Assembly: GCF_002246015.1 (NCBI RefSeq)
Contig: NZ_NOLJ01000001.1
Coordinates: forward strand, 496,293 to 560,292
From: Nostoc sp. 'Peltigera membranacea cyanobiont' 210A
Lineage (GTDB): Bacteria > Cyanobacteriota > Cyanobacteriia > Cyanobacteriales > Nostocaceae
Length of the DNA stretch: 64,000 nucleotides
Reading direction: 5' to 3'
Positions 16,975 to 26,073 of the stretch are shown here, in pieces. The notes beneath the pieces are model-generated. The model saw only the letters and a list, made by a program, of their open reading frames with translations. It ran no database searches and had not been told where the DNA came from. Position 1 is the stretch's first letter, and each line of letters begins with the position of its first letter. A program made the translations under genes and the position numbers.

Positions 16975-18387
16975 CGCTCTTCCATCACTCTTATGAGAGA
17001 ATAATAGGGTAAAGTGTCGTAAACTCTTTGCTAGACTATGTTTGGGAGAAGAGAGCCTGCTGAAACGATAAAATTTGTGGATGATTACTGTGAATGGTAT
17101 AGAAAGCTGTTTCCAGAAGTCAGAAGTTTTGAAGCGTTTAAATATCTTCATCTGGGAATGATTTCAGAGGTTAAACGCAAAACCTTACCAGAAATAGCAC
17201 GGGTAGTAGGATTAAGTAACGAGCAAGGGTTATTACATTTCCTAACAGAATCCCCTTGGGAAATAGAGAAATTAAGAGAAGCTAGATTAAAGCTAATTCT
17301 GAAAGTATTAGCTGGACGAGAAATAACACTGATTATTGATGAGACAGGAGATAGAAAGAAAGGTAATACCACAGATTATGTGAAAAGACAGTATATAGGT
17401 AATTTAGGTAAAATCGAAAATGGAATAGTTGCAGTTACAGCCTATGGATTATTAGAGGGCATGACATTCCCTCTGATATTTGAAGTCTATAAACCAAAGC
17501 AAAGGTTATTAGAATCAGATGTCTATCACACCAAACCAGAAATTGCGGCTTTTATGATTAGAAAGCTCCGAGAAATGGGGTTTAAATTTAAACTGGTACT
17601 AGCAGATAGCTTATATGGTGAAAGCGAAAGTAACTTTATTGGTGTATTGTGCCAATTAGAACTAAACTTCGTAGTGGCGATCCGGAGTAATCATGGAGTA
17701 TGGCTGCCACAGGGTCAGAAAGTTAGATATAACCGTTGGCGACCCTATAACCGTATATTCTCAGATGGTCAGCAAGAACAAAGGTATATTCGAGAGATAG
17801 TATTTGGCAAGCGCCGTGCCGTTCAATATTGGCAAGTTACCACAGACCCAGAAACTTTACCGCCAAATTCGACTTGGTTTATCATGACTCTTGTTCCTGG
17901 TATTAAGTATAAAGAAGTAGGGAATTTATATGGTTTAAGAAACTGGGTTGAATATGGGCTTAAACAAAGTAAAAATGAATTAGGTTGGGCTGATTTTAGA
18001 GTAACTGACTACTCACAAATACAGAAATGGTGGGAAATCATCATGAGTGCTTATCTTCTGGTAAGTCTTCACTCTCAAGTTTTGAACAATCAACCCCAAC
18101 TTGCGGGAAACAAACTCACAGATCCAGTTGTGGCAAAGTTCAGGGAACATGATTGGTGGGACAAGGGTTCGGGTTGGAAGAATTTACTCAACAATTTACG
18201 CTTAGTAATTCAACCTTTGATATCCTTTAATCTACTAAAACCCTGGCTCAGGGTCTTTCCAGTTTCGCATTTATCAATTGGGTTTCTCACACTAATTGCA
18301 TTGATGAATCGAATGCAAGGCGCTATTCCAGACAACTTATATTCTGAGGATTTCTTATTTTCCTCTGGTTAGAGTGATGGAAGAGCG
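16975..18387 (+). mobile_element. IS701-family insertion sequence, complete (1413 bp)
   Basis: Terminal inverted repeats CGCTCTTCCATCACTCT (16975-16991) and AGAGTGATGGAAGAGCG (18371-18387) are perfect over 17 bp. It is flanked by direct repeats CTAA (16971-16974 and 18388-18391), which fit the YTAR target of IS701. One transposase gene fills it. The right-hand CTAA includes the first base of the neighbouring IS630 element, so this element inserted second. Confidence 0.93.
17038..18372 (+). CDS. IS701-family transposase
   Basis: 444-residue DDE transposase: first Asp in LTLIIDETGD-like context (TLIIDETGDRKKG), second in LVLADSLYGES, with the third acidic residue in the C-terminal part (WVEYGLKQSKNELGW). 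Full length, no frameshift, inside intact inverted repeats, so the element is probably still mobile. Confidence 0.93.
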   Translation: MFGRREPAETIKFVDDYCEWYRKLFPEVRSFEAFKYLHLGMISEVKRKTLPEIARVVGLSNEQGLLHFLTESPWEIEKLREARLKLILKVLAGREITLIIDETGDRKKGNTTDYVKRQYIGNLGKIENGIVAVTAYGLLEGMTFPLIFEVYKPKQRLLESDVYHTKPEIAAFMIRKLREMGFKFKLVLADSLYGESESNFIGVLCQLELNFVVAIRSNHGVWLPQGQKVRYNRWRPYNRIFSDGQQEQRYIREIVFGKRRAVQYWQVTTDPETLPPNSTWFIMTLVPGIKYKEVGNLYGLRNWVEYGLKQSKNELGWADFRVTDYSQIQKWWEIIMSAYLLVSLHSQVLNNQPQLAGNKLTDPVVAKFREHDWWDKGSGWKNLLNNLRLVIQPLISFNLLKPWLRVFPVSHLSIGFLTLIALMNRMQGAIPDNLYSEDFLFSSG

Positions 18388-18390
18388 CTA

Positions 18391-19579
18391 AGCTGTTCCA
18401 CATTTAAATTGCATAAATGGTAAAATAGATATATCCGTGTCTATAGCGTTATCATGCCTGCTAAAGGGTTTCTAGCTCAATCTCAAAAAGACAATTTACA
18501 AAAAGCTTTAAAAGATAGCGATCGCTCTCAATTTATACAGAGAATATTGATGTTACTTCTGATGAATGATGGAAAAACTTATCAGGAGATAAGTGAATTT
18601 TTAGGCTGTTCATGTAGAAGTGTAGCATATTGGTGTGTTCATGGTGATCCAGACAATTTAGAAAGTCTAAAAGATGGCAGGAGAAAAGGAAATTACCAGA
18701 AAGCAACAAATGAATATATTGAATTATTAATGGAAGTTATTGACAAAGAACCAAGTGAATTAGGCTATGAATTTGGACGATGGACAACAGCAAGATTAGC
18801 TACATATTTAGACAAAAGAACTGATATTAAGTTAAGCGGAGAACAAGTCAGGAGAATATTAAAGCAAAAAAAGTATGCTTACCTTTGGGCAAAATACAGT
18901 CTAGAGGATAAGCAAGATCCGATAAAAAGAGAGGTCTTTAAAGAAAAACTGCTTGGATATCTAGAAGCTTCAAAGTCTTGCCCTGAAAGGTTACAAGTCT
19001 GGTTTTGGGATGAGAGTGGTTTTAGTCTCAGGGTAATTAGACGTAAAAATTGGAGCAAAAAAGGTTCGAGTAAAAAAGTAACAGGTCAGAGGAGTCGCGG
19101 GCGTGTAAATATAATGGGAGGAGTAAGATATCACGACAGCAAGAGAATGTGTTATTTCATTGAGAAAGGGAATGGTGAAATTTTTTATGCGCAGTTAAAA
19201 AAATTAAATGAATTTGTGAAAAAAGAATGGGTTTTAGCAGGAAATCTAGAATCTAATTTTTCCGAGAATGGCCCAGTAATTTTAATTATTCTGGATAACG
19301 CTAGTTACCATAAAAAGAAAGTAATTATAGAGGCAATTGAGAAAGAGTTGCCAAACATTCAACTATATTTTCTGCCGGCATATAGCCCAGATATGAATTT
19401 AGTAGAATTGGTATGGCATTCAGCTAAAGAATATGTAGCCCACAGGTTATTTAAATCAGTCGATGAACTAAAAAATTTACTTGATAAGCTGTTAAATCAA
19501 GGAGAATTAATTATTAAATGGGGAAGAAAAATTAAGAATAAGGGTAATATTACTATTGCAACTTAAATGTGGAATAGCT
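18391..19579 (+). mobile_element. IS630-family insertion sequence, complete (1189 bp)
   Basis: Ends AGCTGTTCCACATTTAAATT and its near-complement at the right (AATGTGGAATAGCT), with two mismatches over 23 bp. It is flanked by TA (18389-18390 and 19580-19581), the usual IS630/Tc1 target duplication. It inserted in the kinase gene at a TA between GTIVG and PEYVAPEQ. Confidence 0.92.
18454..19566 (+). CDS. IS630-family transposase
   Basis: 370-residue single-ORF transposase. The N-terminal helix-turn-helix covers residues ~30-60 (TYQEISEFLGCSCRSVAYW). The DDE core shows FWDESGF, ILIILDNASYHKKK and LPAYSPDMNLVELVWHSAK. The stop codon lies just before the right inverted repeat. No frameshift, unlike many two-frame IS630 elements. 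Confidence 0.93.
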   Translation: MPAKGFLAQSQKDNLQKALKDSDRSQFIQRILMLLLMNDGKTYQEISEFLGCSCRSVAYWCVHGDPDNLESLKDGRRKGNYQKATNEYIELLMEVIDKEPSELGYEFGRWTTARLATYLDKRTDIKLSGEQVRRILKQKKYAYLWAKYSLEDKQDPIKREVFKEKLLGYLEASKSCPERLQVWFWDESGFSLRVIRRKNWSKKGSSKKVTGQRSRGRVNIMGGVRYHDSKRMCYFIEKGNGEIFYAQLKKLNEFVKKEWVLAGNLESNFSENGPVILIILDNASYHKKKVIIEAIEKELPNIQLYFLPAYSPDMNLVELVWHSAKEYVAHRLFKSVDELKNLLDKLLNQGELIIKWGRKIKNKGNITIAT

Positions 19580-19581
19580 TA

Positions 19582-20183
19582 CCTACTATTGTGCCTGTAC
19601 GAAGTTGCTTCGCGTTATTGGCTAATTTAGCAACTCCGAAATCGATTAAAACCAGGTCTCCTCGACCTGAACGGCGCATAATATTTTCCGGTTTAATATC
19701 TCGGTGGATTACTTGTCGGGAATGGATAAATTGCAATGTGAGCAATAAACTTTTTAATATCTCCCAAATTTGCGGTTCTTGAAAAACGCCTTGTTTTTGT
19801 AATTCCTGGGCGAGTGTTTGTCCATCGACTAATTCTTCAACGATATAAAATTTTTGATTTTGTTCAAAGTGCGCTAGTAATTTGGGTATTTGAGAGTGTT
19901 CTAGTTCATTGAGGCGAAGGGCTTCTTGATGAAATAAATTGACTGCCTTATGCCAAATTTCAGTATTTTCCTTTTGAAAACATAGTTGTTTGACCGCACA
20001 TTTGGGTTGATCTGGAAGATGTTCATCAATAGCTAAAAACGTTCTCCCAAAGCCACCGCTTCCAATGACCGCGAGTGGACGATATCGCTGTTTAAGTAAT
20101 AATTCCTGACCACAACTATTGCAAAAACGAGAACTGTCAGAATTTTGGGGACGTAGGCAATCAATATTGGTACAGTAGCTCAT
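19582..20183 (-). pseudogene. N-terminal half of disrupted Ser/Thr kinase
   Basis: 5' part of the interrupted gene. A zinc-ribbon (Cys4, Cys9, Cys21, Cys24) precedes the kinase lobe: GSGGFG at 41-46, AVK Lys65, HRDIKPEN at 160-167, DFG at 181-183. The native frame is lost after GTIVG; translation now runs 4 residues into the IS and stops at 19563. All N-lobe and catalytic-loop residues survive but the activation segment, C-lobe remainder and GUN4 domain are cut off. Confidence 0.92.
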
Positions 20184-20538
20184 ACTACAGGAGTTCTATT
20201 TGTTGGAATTACTATATATAAAGTATTCCCATTAGAAAAGCACTCTTACTAGTAGAAAAGACAGCGATGCCGACGGCGGGCTACGCCTACGCACTTTAAA
20301 AGTTTTGGCATAGTAGCAGTGTACTGCTTGTTGCAAGCGATCGCTGATTTGGTGCAACTTCGACTCTTTGAATTTTTGTCAGATACAAGGGTGATATAAC
20401 CGAATACAAGTGTCAAAAGCTACTGAAACTAACGTTTAATTGTCTCTGCAATGCGTTCCCCAAAGCGTTATTCTCTGTTATTCTTCTAAAAGAAAATTCT
20501 TTTGCTCCAAGTCTTTCTCCTATTTATATTAACCAGGT
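20184..20538. other. Intergenic, short palindrome only
   Basis: Apart from a small GC-rich block at 20264-20300 (GACGGCGGGCTACGCCTACG) of the dispersed type, I see nothing that looks like a gene. It contains the divergent upstream regions of the kinase relic and the acetyltransferase. Confidence 0.5.
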
Positions 20539-21036
20539 ATGTGTCTCAATGATGTAGTGATCGACCGTGCCAGCCCCGGTGATGTTACTGGAATCGTCAA
20601 GTTGGCCCAAGCCAATGACGCAGAACATGGTGGTATGTTATTAGGTCATCTTGAGCCAGAGGCTGTAATGATGACTATCTCTCAAATGCCGAGCGTTGTA
20701 GCCCGTAAAAATAGTCAAGTTGTAGGATTCTTACTCAGCTGGTCAAAGACAACTGCTAATTTACCAATTATAACAGTGATGTTACAAGCCTATCCTGGTA
20801 CAAAAGATGCTTATTTGTATGGCCCCATTTGTGTTGATGAAACTATGCGTGGGCAAGGTATTGCTGCGGTAATGTTTGCTAAGTTGAAAGATTTTCTACC
20901 AAAGCGGGAAGGAATACTGTTTATCAAGGCAAATAACAAAGCATCACTTCAAGCACATCAAAAGATGGGTGTGTGCAAGATAGCAGAGTTCATCTATGAA
21001 GGCACTGAATTTTTGATATTCGCGTATAATAGCTAA
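20539..21036 (+). CDS. GNAT-family N-acetyltransferase
   Basis: 165 residues with the acetyl-CoA pyrophosphate loop RGQGIAA (104-110) after strand 4 (AYLYGPICVD), and a C-terminal ANNKASLQAHQKMGVCKI segment typical of GNAT folds. Substrate unknown. Stand-alone gene; upstream ribosome binding site weak. Confidence 0.88.
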   Translation: MCLNDVVIDRASPGDVTGIVKLAQANDAEHGGMLLGHLEPEAVMMTISQMPSVVARKNSQVVGFLLSWSKTTANLPIITVMLQAYPGTKDAYLYGPICVDETMRGQGIAAVMFAKLKDFLPKREGILFIKANNKASLQAHQKMGVCKIAEFIYEGTEFLIFAYNS

Positions 21037-21240
21037 CTACTTTATAGGTTCTCTTTAAAATTAAACTGAGTAGCTAATCTGGAATAATTTAAGTTATTTA
21101 CTACTTGCTTAATCTGGAAAATGACACAAGAGTTATTAGCCAACAGCCAAGAAATTTATTTCATGACGGAAAATGGGGCTTGATGGTGTAAATTATTTGC
21201 CATAAGTCTGTAATTTGCTCTTGTTGGAATCCGAACCTCT

Positions 21241-21975
21241 ATGCATTTACTCAAGGTATCAATTTTGACATTTTTCGTCACTACATTTTCATTTGTTCAA
21301 CAAAGCCGTGCTGATACCAGTGCGCCACCAATTAAGATACAGGTTCAGCAAGTAGCACAGTGGTTCACTGGTTTTTTTGATAATGCTCAACAGGTTGCTA
21401 ATAGCCCCTCTGTGCCATTAATTACTATATCAAGTTGTAGTGTACAACTGGATGATACTAATCCTCTGGCTGAAACACAGAACGTTTATCTAGAGCAAGA
21501 AAGCCCAGGTTTTGAGCGGCTACGCCTTTATTCTTTTAATCAAGGAAATTCGGCTGTGAATCTAAGTATTAGCAGCTTTTTAAATGAAAATACTGTACGC
21601 GGGTTATGCAATCATTCTCAGTCTAGGCCACAGCTTAGTATTAACAATGTTGAGAAGAACACCTGTAATCTGCAATTATTTTGGGAGCCGAACAGTTACA
21701 TTGGGAATAACGCTCCCAATGGCTGTATAACAAATAATGGCTTCAAAGTGGTTTCTGATATAACTATTGAGCAGAGTAGCATCGACTCCTTAGACAAAAT
21801 TTTTGACAAGAAAGGCAATTTACTCGTGGCCACACCTATCGAATTCCGTCGAGTTAATTCTGTTCCAGAACCCTCTGTCACATTTGGGTTGCTGGCTTTG
21901 GGAATTTGGAGTACAAAAAATGCAATTTCAGATCGTCGAAAACAGAAATCAAAAAAGAATAAAATCTCTGTTTAA
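21241..21975 (+). CDS. Secreted CpcT/CpeT-like protein with PEP-CTERM sorting signal
   Basis: 244 residues. A signal peptide covers 1-24 (ends QQSRA). A CpcT/CpeT-like domain covers ~35-205: VAQWFTGFFDNAQQ, then NVYLEQES, LRLYSF and CNLQLFWEPNSYIG, with C162 and the EFRRV ending matching the family. The C-terminus is a PEP-CTERM signal: VPEP at 208-211, a hydrophobic segment TFGLLALGIW, and a basic tail DRRKQKSKKNK. Known CpcT/CpeT lyases attach bilins to phycobiliproteins in the cytoplasm, so export of a relative is odd. The lyase-like assignment rests on a distant motif match. Confidence 0.72.
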   Translation: MHLLKVSILTFFVTTFSFVQQSRADTSAPPIKIQVQQVAQWFTGFFDNAQQVANSPSVPLITISSCSVQLDDTNPLAETQNVYLEQESPGFERLRLYSFNQGNSAVNLSISSFLNENTVRGLCNHSQSRPQLSINNVEKNTCNLQLFWEPNSYIGNNAPNGCITNNGFKVVSDITIEQSSIDSLDKIFDKKGNLLVATPIEFRRVNSVPEPSVTFGLLALGIWSTKNAISDRRKQKSKKNKISV

Positions 21976-22031
21976 AGTTAGCGATGGAGGGCGATACGGC
22001 TCTAAGCTTTAGCTGAATAACCTGAGCCGAA

Positions 22032-22592
22032 TCAATTTGAGTGGCGTCCAATTACTAAACATTCATTTTGTACCCTGGTAAGCATATCGTTAAAAGCAGG
22101 AGTATAACAACCATCTTTATCAACAACCCTACGGAGAGTATACTCCCCAGCCCGAGAAAGTCCGCCGAACCAAACGTTCTTTCTGTGCCAAATATCTCCA
22201 TTGAGAGAATTGTTGTCTTGGGACATTGTGAAACTAACAATCGATTTTGGAACTGATATTCCTAGAAAAACAGGTGTGATTTGAGCTTGTTGCAAAGTTT
22301 CATCTTCAAACTGAATTTTGTAACTTACTTTAAACCATTGAATTGAACGTAGTAATATCCAGCCAGCAATCGAGTCATGAAAAGTCCACTGTAACGGGGC
22401 AAATATCGGTAAAAGCAAAGCTTTATTCTGTATATCCCATTCTAAATTGTACATAGTAATGCAAGTATCTGGCAGTGGATTGCCATCCATAAAAAACACA
22501 CCTTTAAGGACAGATGGTAAGTTTGTTTCTTTGATTGAAATCATCCAGGTTGCAATATTATTAAGTTGCTTTTTTTCAATTAATTCAGCCAT
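22032..22592 (-). CDS. Hypothetical protein next to P450-lipoxygenase genes
   Basis: 186 residues, soluble, rich in aromatic and beta-prone segments, no family recognised and no signal peptide. It is on the same strand, 191 bp downstream of the P450 gene, so it may be the third gene of an oxylipin unit. The intervening stretch has the hairpin GTAGGGGCG...CGCCCCTAC (22743-22770), a dispersed repeat that could weaken read-through. Context is the only clue to role. Confidence 0.7.
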   Translation of the reverse strand: MAELIEKKQLNNIATWMISIKETNLPSVLKGVFFMDGNPLPDTCITMYNLEWDIQNKALLLPIFAPLQWTFHDSIAGWILLRSIQWFKVSYKIQFEDETLQQAQITPVFLGISVPKSIVSFTMSQDNNSLNGDIWHRKNVWFGGLSRAGEYTLRRVVDKDGCYTPAFNDMLTRVQNECLVIGRHSN

Positions 22593-22783
22593 ATAATTTG
22601 TAATTACTTCCTTTCAGCTAAAAGAATACCTAAATTTGTAAAGAACCGAGTAAGAGAAAATCTGAGTAATCTTGCACTAGAAAAAGAGTAAAATCAACTC
22701 AAAAAACCAGAACAATTACCAACTTATAATTTTGCACGAGAAGTAGGGGCGTAATCTGTGCGCCCCTACTGGAATTCCCTTAC

Positions 22784-24133
22784 TCACAGTCGTTGAGCAA
22801 AACCTTGTAGTACTAAATTATTAGGAGTAACGGCAGTCACTTTTTCAAAATCCCACTTGACTTCTGTAATTGAGTTCCATTGATAGTTGTGGAATAGATG
22901 TAAACAGAAAATTTTGATAAAGCCAATTGATAAGGATGTACCAGGACAGGCTCGCTCATGCCCTTCGCCGTTCCAAGATAAGATATCTGAAAAATTTCGT
23001 GTGAGGTCAAAATCATCTGGATTTTGGTATCTATTGGTATCCCGATTAGCTGTAAGAATAGAGCCAAGCAAGCGAGTACCTTTTTGGAATGGACATTTTT
23101 GTTCTCCAATCTCAACTTCACCCGCTTCAATAGTCAGTTGGCTAACAAATCGCACAGGTGGATAGAGACGAGCTGTTTCTAGAATCACTTGATTGAGAAG
23201 TGTTGACCGTTCTAGAGCGTCTGAGCCTAAAGCTTTCTTACCATTCCAAATTGCATTCACTTCTGACATTACATCATTTCTGAGAGTATTATCCAAGCAA
23301 AGAACACCAATAACTGATCCTAAAAGCGCACTCGTACCGGCAGTACCAGCGATATGAATCATATCGAAAAGGGTATTAGCGATTTGGTGTTCGTTCAACT
23401 GATACTGAGCGCCTGTTTCAAAGTAAGATGCCCATTTAGCTGATTGTTTATATCGCTTAGTTAAATCTTGACGATGCCGAATTTTTGGCGCTGTTAATAT
23501 TGCCAGCAGATACTTGCTGATAAAATTAGGCAAGGATGCAAGAGCCAAACCTTTAATGTAACTATTGGATGCTGTGATTTCTTCCTCAGATAAAGATATC
23601 TGAAAAACCAGTTGGTGCAAAATCGACAGCATAATCTTTGGCAAATCGTTGCCGATGTGTAATTTGCCTTGTTTAGCAGCTTCTAACAGGCTTTGCTCTA
23701 CTAAATCCCCTAAAAAGTCTATCTGCCCTGACGGTTCCGGTAAGGCTTGTAAGATTACAGTACGTAGTCCCGTGTGTTCGTTACCGTTTGTTCCCAAGCT
23801 CAGAGGATTATCCAGCAAGTAGCTAGGAGCTAATATTCTGATGATGCCTAAATCATTTCCTCGCAGTTGTGGTTGGGTTTGCATTAATTCTCTCACCTGT
23901 GAGTGAGAGGAATGCATAATTGCTTGGTCTACTGCAAAATACTTGTCTCCAATATTGTCTTTACGGATGTAGAGAAAGTCCCGCCATGCGTTGAGCATGA
24001 TTGACGCATCCATGTAATAAAAAATCAAGCGGAGAAACTTGCCGATCGCAGTGTCGTAACCTACTTTAGCTAGTATAGGTGCAAGCCAAAGCTGGCGCTT
24101 GTGACCTTTAAGGACTTTATCTTTAAGTGTCAT
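22784..24133 (-). CDS. Cytochrome P450, atypical I-helix
   Basis: 449-residue haem-thiolate enzyme. The K-helix ExxR is at Glu319-Arg322 (ETARLYPPVRF). The haem ligand region SWNGEGHERACPG has Cys396. In the I-helix the canonical acid-Thr pair of AGx(D/E)T is replaced: residues 262-267 read AGTAGT. Loss of this pair is typical of P450s that rearrange fatty-acid hydroperoxides (CYP74, prostacyclin synthase type) rather than use O2. The gene lies 47 bp downstream of a lipoxygenase gene, which would supply such hydroperoxides. Product class is inferred. Confidence 0.88.
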   Translation of the reverse strand: MTLKDKVLKGHKRQLWLAPILAKVGYDTAIGKFLRLIFYYMDASIMLNAWRDFLYIRKDNIGDKYFAVDQAIMHSSHSQVRELMQTQPQLRGNDLGIIRILAPSYLLDNPLSLGTNGNEHTGLRTVILQALPEPSGQIDFLGDLVEQSLLEAAKQGKLHIGNDLPKIMLSILHQLVFQISLSEEEITASNSYIKGLALASLPNFISKYLLAILTAPKIRHRQDLTKRYKQSAKWASYFETGAQYQLNEHQIANTLFDMIHIAGTAGTSALLGSVIGVLCLDNTLRNDVMSEVNAIWNGKKALGSDALERSTLLNQVILETARLYPPVRFVSQLTIEAGEVEIGEQKCPFQKGTRLLGSILTANRDTNRYQNPDDFDLTRNFSDILSWNGEGHERACPGTSLSIGFIKIFCLHLFHNYQWNSITEVKWDFEKVTAVTPNNLVLQGFAQRL

Positions 24134-24180
24134 AGTATTTATTTTGAGTCATTTATCATTTGTCATTTGTCATTTGTCCC

Positions 24181-26073
24181 CTAGATATTGATGCTCTGAG
24201 GAATTTTAGAAGGAAGTAGATACTCATAGGGTGGACGGTGCAAATTACGTTGCTTGATGGTATCTTCTACCTGCTGAAGATTACTTTGGAATGCTTGTAG
24301 CAATGGTTTTACTTTCTGGTCTGTAAAGTATCCTTGCTGATAATCACCCAGCTTGTTGTAATACACAGATCCCAATAAGCTGAGTAGGTTGTATTGCCGT
24401 TGCGCCTGATCTAAGGGAGGGAGCAAATTAAGGTAGTCTTGCTCAGTAACTTCTCTTTTGAGAGTTGAGGCTGGTAAATAACCTGCCATTGGAATCGCTG
24501 CGGCGTAGCTCATAAAATCTTTTTGCGGAAAGTTAACCGCAGCGTGTTGAGCGCTGGCAGTGAAAATAATCAGCGTAGTGGCATCAATCAGGTAATTGCG
24601 CGTTTTGATGCCCCCATCTTCGCCAAAATCGGGGATGCGACCACCATCGTAAGCTGAGATTTCGGCTGCCCAGGCTTGCAATGCTGTGTCTTTTTGAATG
24701 TCTTCATCGGTGGTGTAGTAAAGATTTAGGTAGTCTGCAACCCATTGATGAATGGCATCCCAGACTAGTAGCGCATCATCCCGGTAAGGATAAACAGGCA
24801 AGAGGTTGGGATCGTCTACACCGCGCTGTTGGAATTGCTTAGGTAAGATGGCGCTATTAAAACCATAGCTTTGCAACCCTAGCACTACTAAAACGCGAGA
24901 GTTATCGATTGATGATGAGAGTAATCTATCGACACCACCGCCTGGAGCTATGAGAATACGTTGGGCGGCATCGTTAATTGCTAAAGTGCTGTCAAAATGC
25001 GGGTGCAGGAGAATTCTTAGGGGATGGGTGAGTGGCAATTGTCGAGCGGTGGCGATCGCAAAAACACCAACAAACAGGTGAGTTCTTGCTAGATGAGTAA
25101 CAGCTTCGTGGTAGTTTGCATCTGCTATTTGGACTACTGTTTTGGCAAAAAGCCAAGAGTATTTACCGGAGTTAGGGGTAACAATTGGATAATCTGGGTC
25201 TGGGGTTTGACCGCATTGAATGGCTATTGGACGCAATAAACGGGTGGGGTCTGAGCCTTTGGGTAAGGCAAATAGTGCTAGGGGAGCATAGAGATATTTT
25301 TGCTCGTGTGGGAATGTACCGTTGACCGCACCATCTAAAATTTTATAGTCAGCTAAGTAGAGTCTGCCTTCAAGTCCGGCTGCTGCTAATGAATCGTCAG
25401 TTCCCATCACTCCTTGGTAATGTTCGTCTATGACTGGGAAGCGATCGCCTGGAGTCGTTACTCGCGCGATCGTGACGGGATTGTAGCCAGCCACTCGCAT
25501 ATAGGCAAATACTTCATCTTCTTGGTAAGTTTTAGCGATTCCTGGCACACCAATCACCGGAAACAAATTTTCGTAGTCCTTAAGACTGGTTGCATGTCCT
25601 GTAGGCTGTCCTTCGTATAGAAGGTTAATTATCCTATTTAGAGCATCTCTGAGGATCACAAGTCCGTTTTCTTTCAGAATAGAATAAAAAAGATCGTCGA
25701 GTTCTCTAACATCCTTAGAGATGCCATTGAGCAAAAACTGAGGGATAATTTGCAGGATTCTTGCCAGAATAGTGATTTTTACTGGTACTGCTCCCTTGAG
25801 AAAGGCTTCTAAAATAAACCTTTCGACATCATCACGAATCGATTTAGAACCTTGATTGCCTCTGTTGACAATCAAGGTATTAATAAACACAACTCGTAAC
25901 TGCTGGGCTAATAAAAAATACCAGTTAGTAGCGAACTCTTCGGCAATAGAAAGCCGATCTAGCATCGCAATAGATGGAATATGGGTGTAGTTATATTGAT
26001 ACTCTTGCCTAGCTATATCTAAAGTATGAGTACTTGATAAGCTGATTGAATTTTCTGGTGATGAAGCAGTCAT
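24181..26073 (-). CDS. Lipoxygenase
   Basis: 630-residue non-haem iron dioxygenase that converts polyunsaturated fatty acids to hydroperoxides. Iron ligands expected by family are visible: His322 and His327 (HEAVTHLARTH), His510 and Asn514 (SAQHAAVNF), and C-terminal Ile630. The substrate-arch segment LYLADYKIL and HPLRILLHPHF also match. The N-terminal PLAT lipid-binding domain of plant enzymes is missing, as in other bacterial forms. It is the first gene of a same-strand unit with the P450. Three TCATTTG-type repeats fill the 47-bp gap between them. Confidence 0.95.
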   Translation of the reverse strand: MTASSPENSISLSSTHTLDIARQEYQYNYTHIPSIAMLDRLSIAEEFATNWYFLLAQQLRVVFINTLIVNRGNQGSKSIRDDVERFILEAFLKGAVPVKITILARILQIIPQFLLNGISKDVRELDDLFYSILKENGLVILRDALNRIINLLYEGQPTGHATSLKDYENLFPVIGVPGIAKTYQEDEVFAYMRVAGYNPVTIARVTTPGDRFPVIDEHYQGVMGTDDSLAAAGLEGRLYLADYKILDGAVNGTFPHEQKYLYAPLALFALPKGSDPTRLLRPIAIQCGQTPDPDYPIVTPNSGKYSWLFAKTVVQIADANYHEAVTHLARTHLFVGVFAIATARQLPLTHPLRILLHPHFDSTLAINDAAQRILIAPGGGVDRLLSSSIDNSRVLVVLGLQSYGFNSAILPKQFQQRGVDDPNLLPVYPYRDDALLVWDAIHQWVADYLNLYYTTDEDIQKDTALQAWAAEISAYDGGRIPDFGEDGGIKTRNYLIDATTLIIFTASAQHAAVNFPQKDFMSYAAAIPMAGYLPASTLKREVTEQDYLNLLPPLDQAQRQYNLLSLLGSVYYNKLGDYQQGYFTDQKVKPLLQAFQSNLQQVEDTIKQRNLHRPPYEYLLPSKIPQSINI

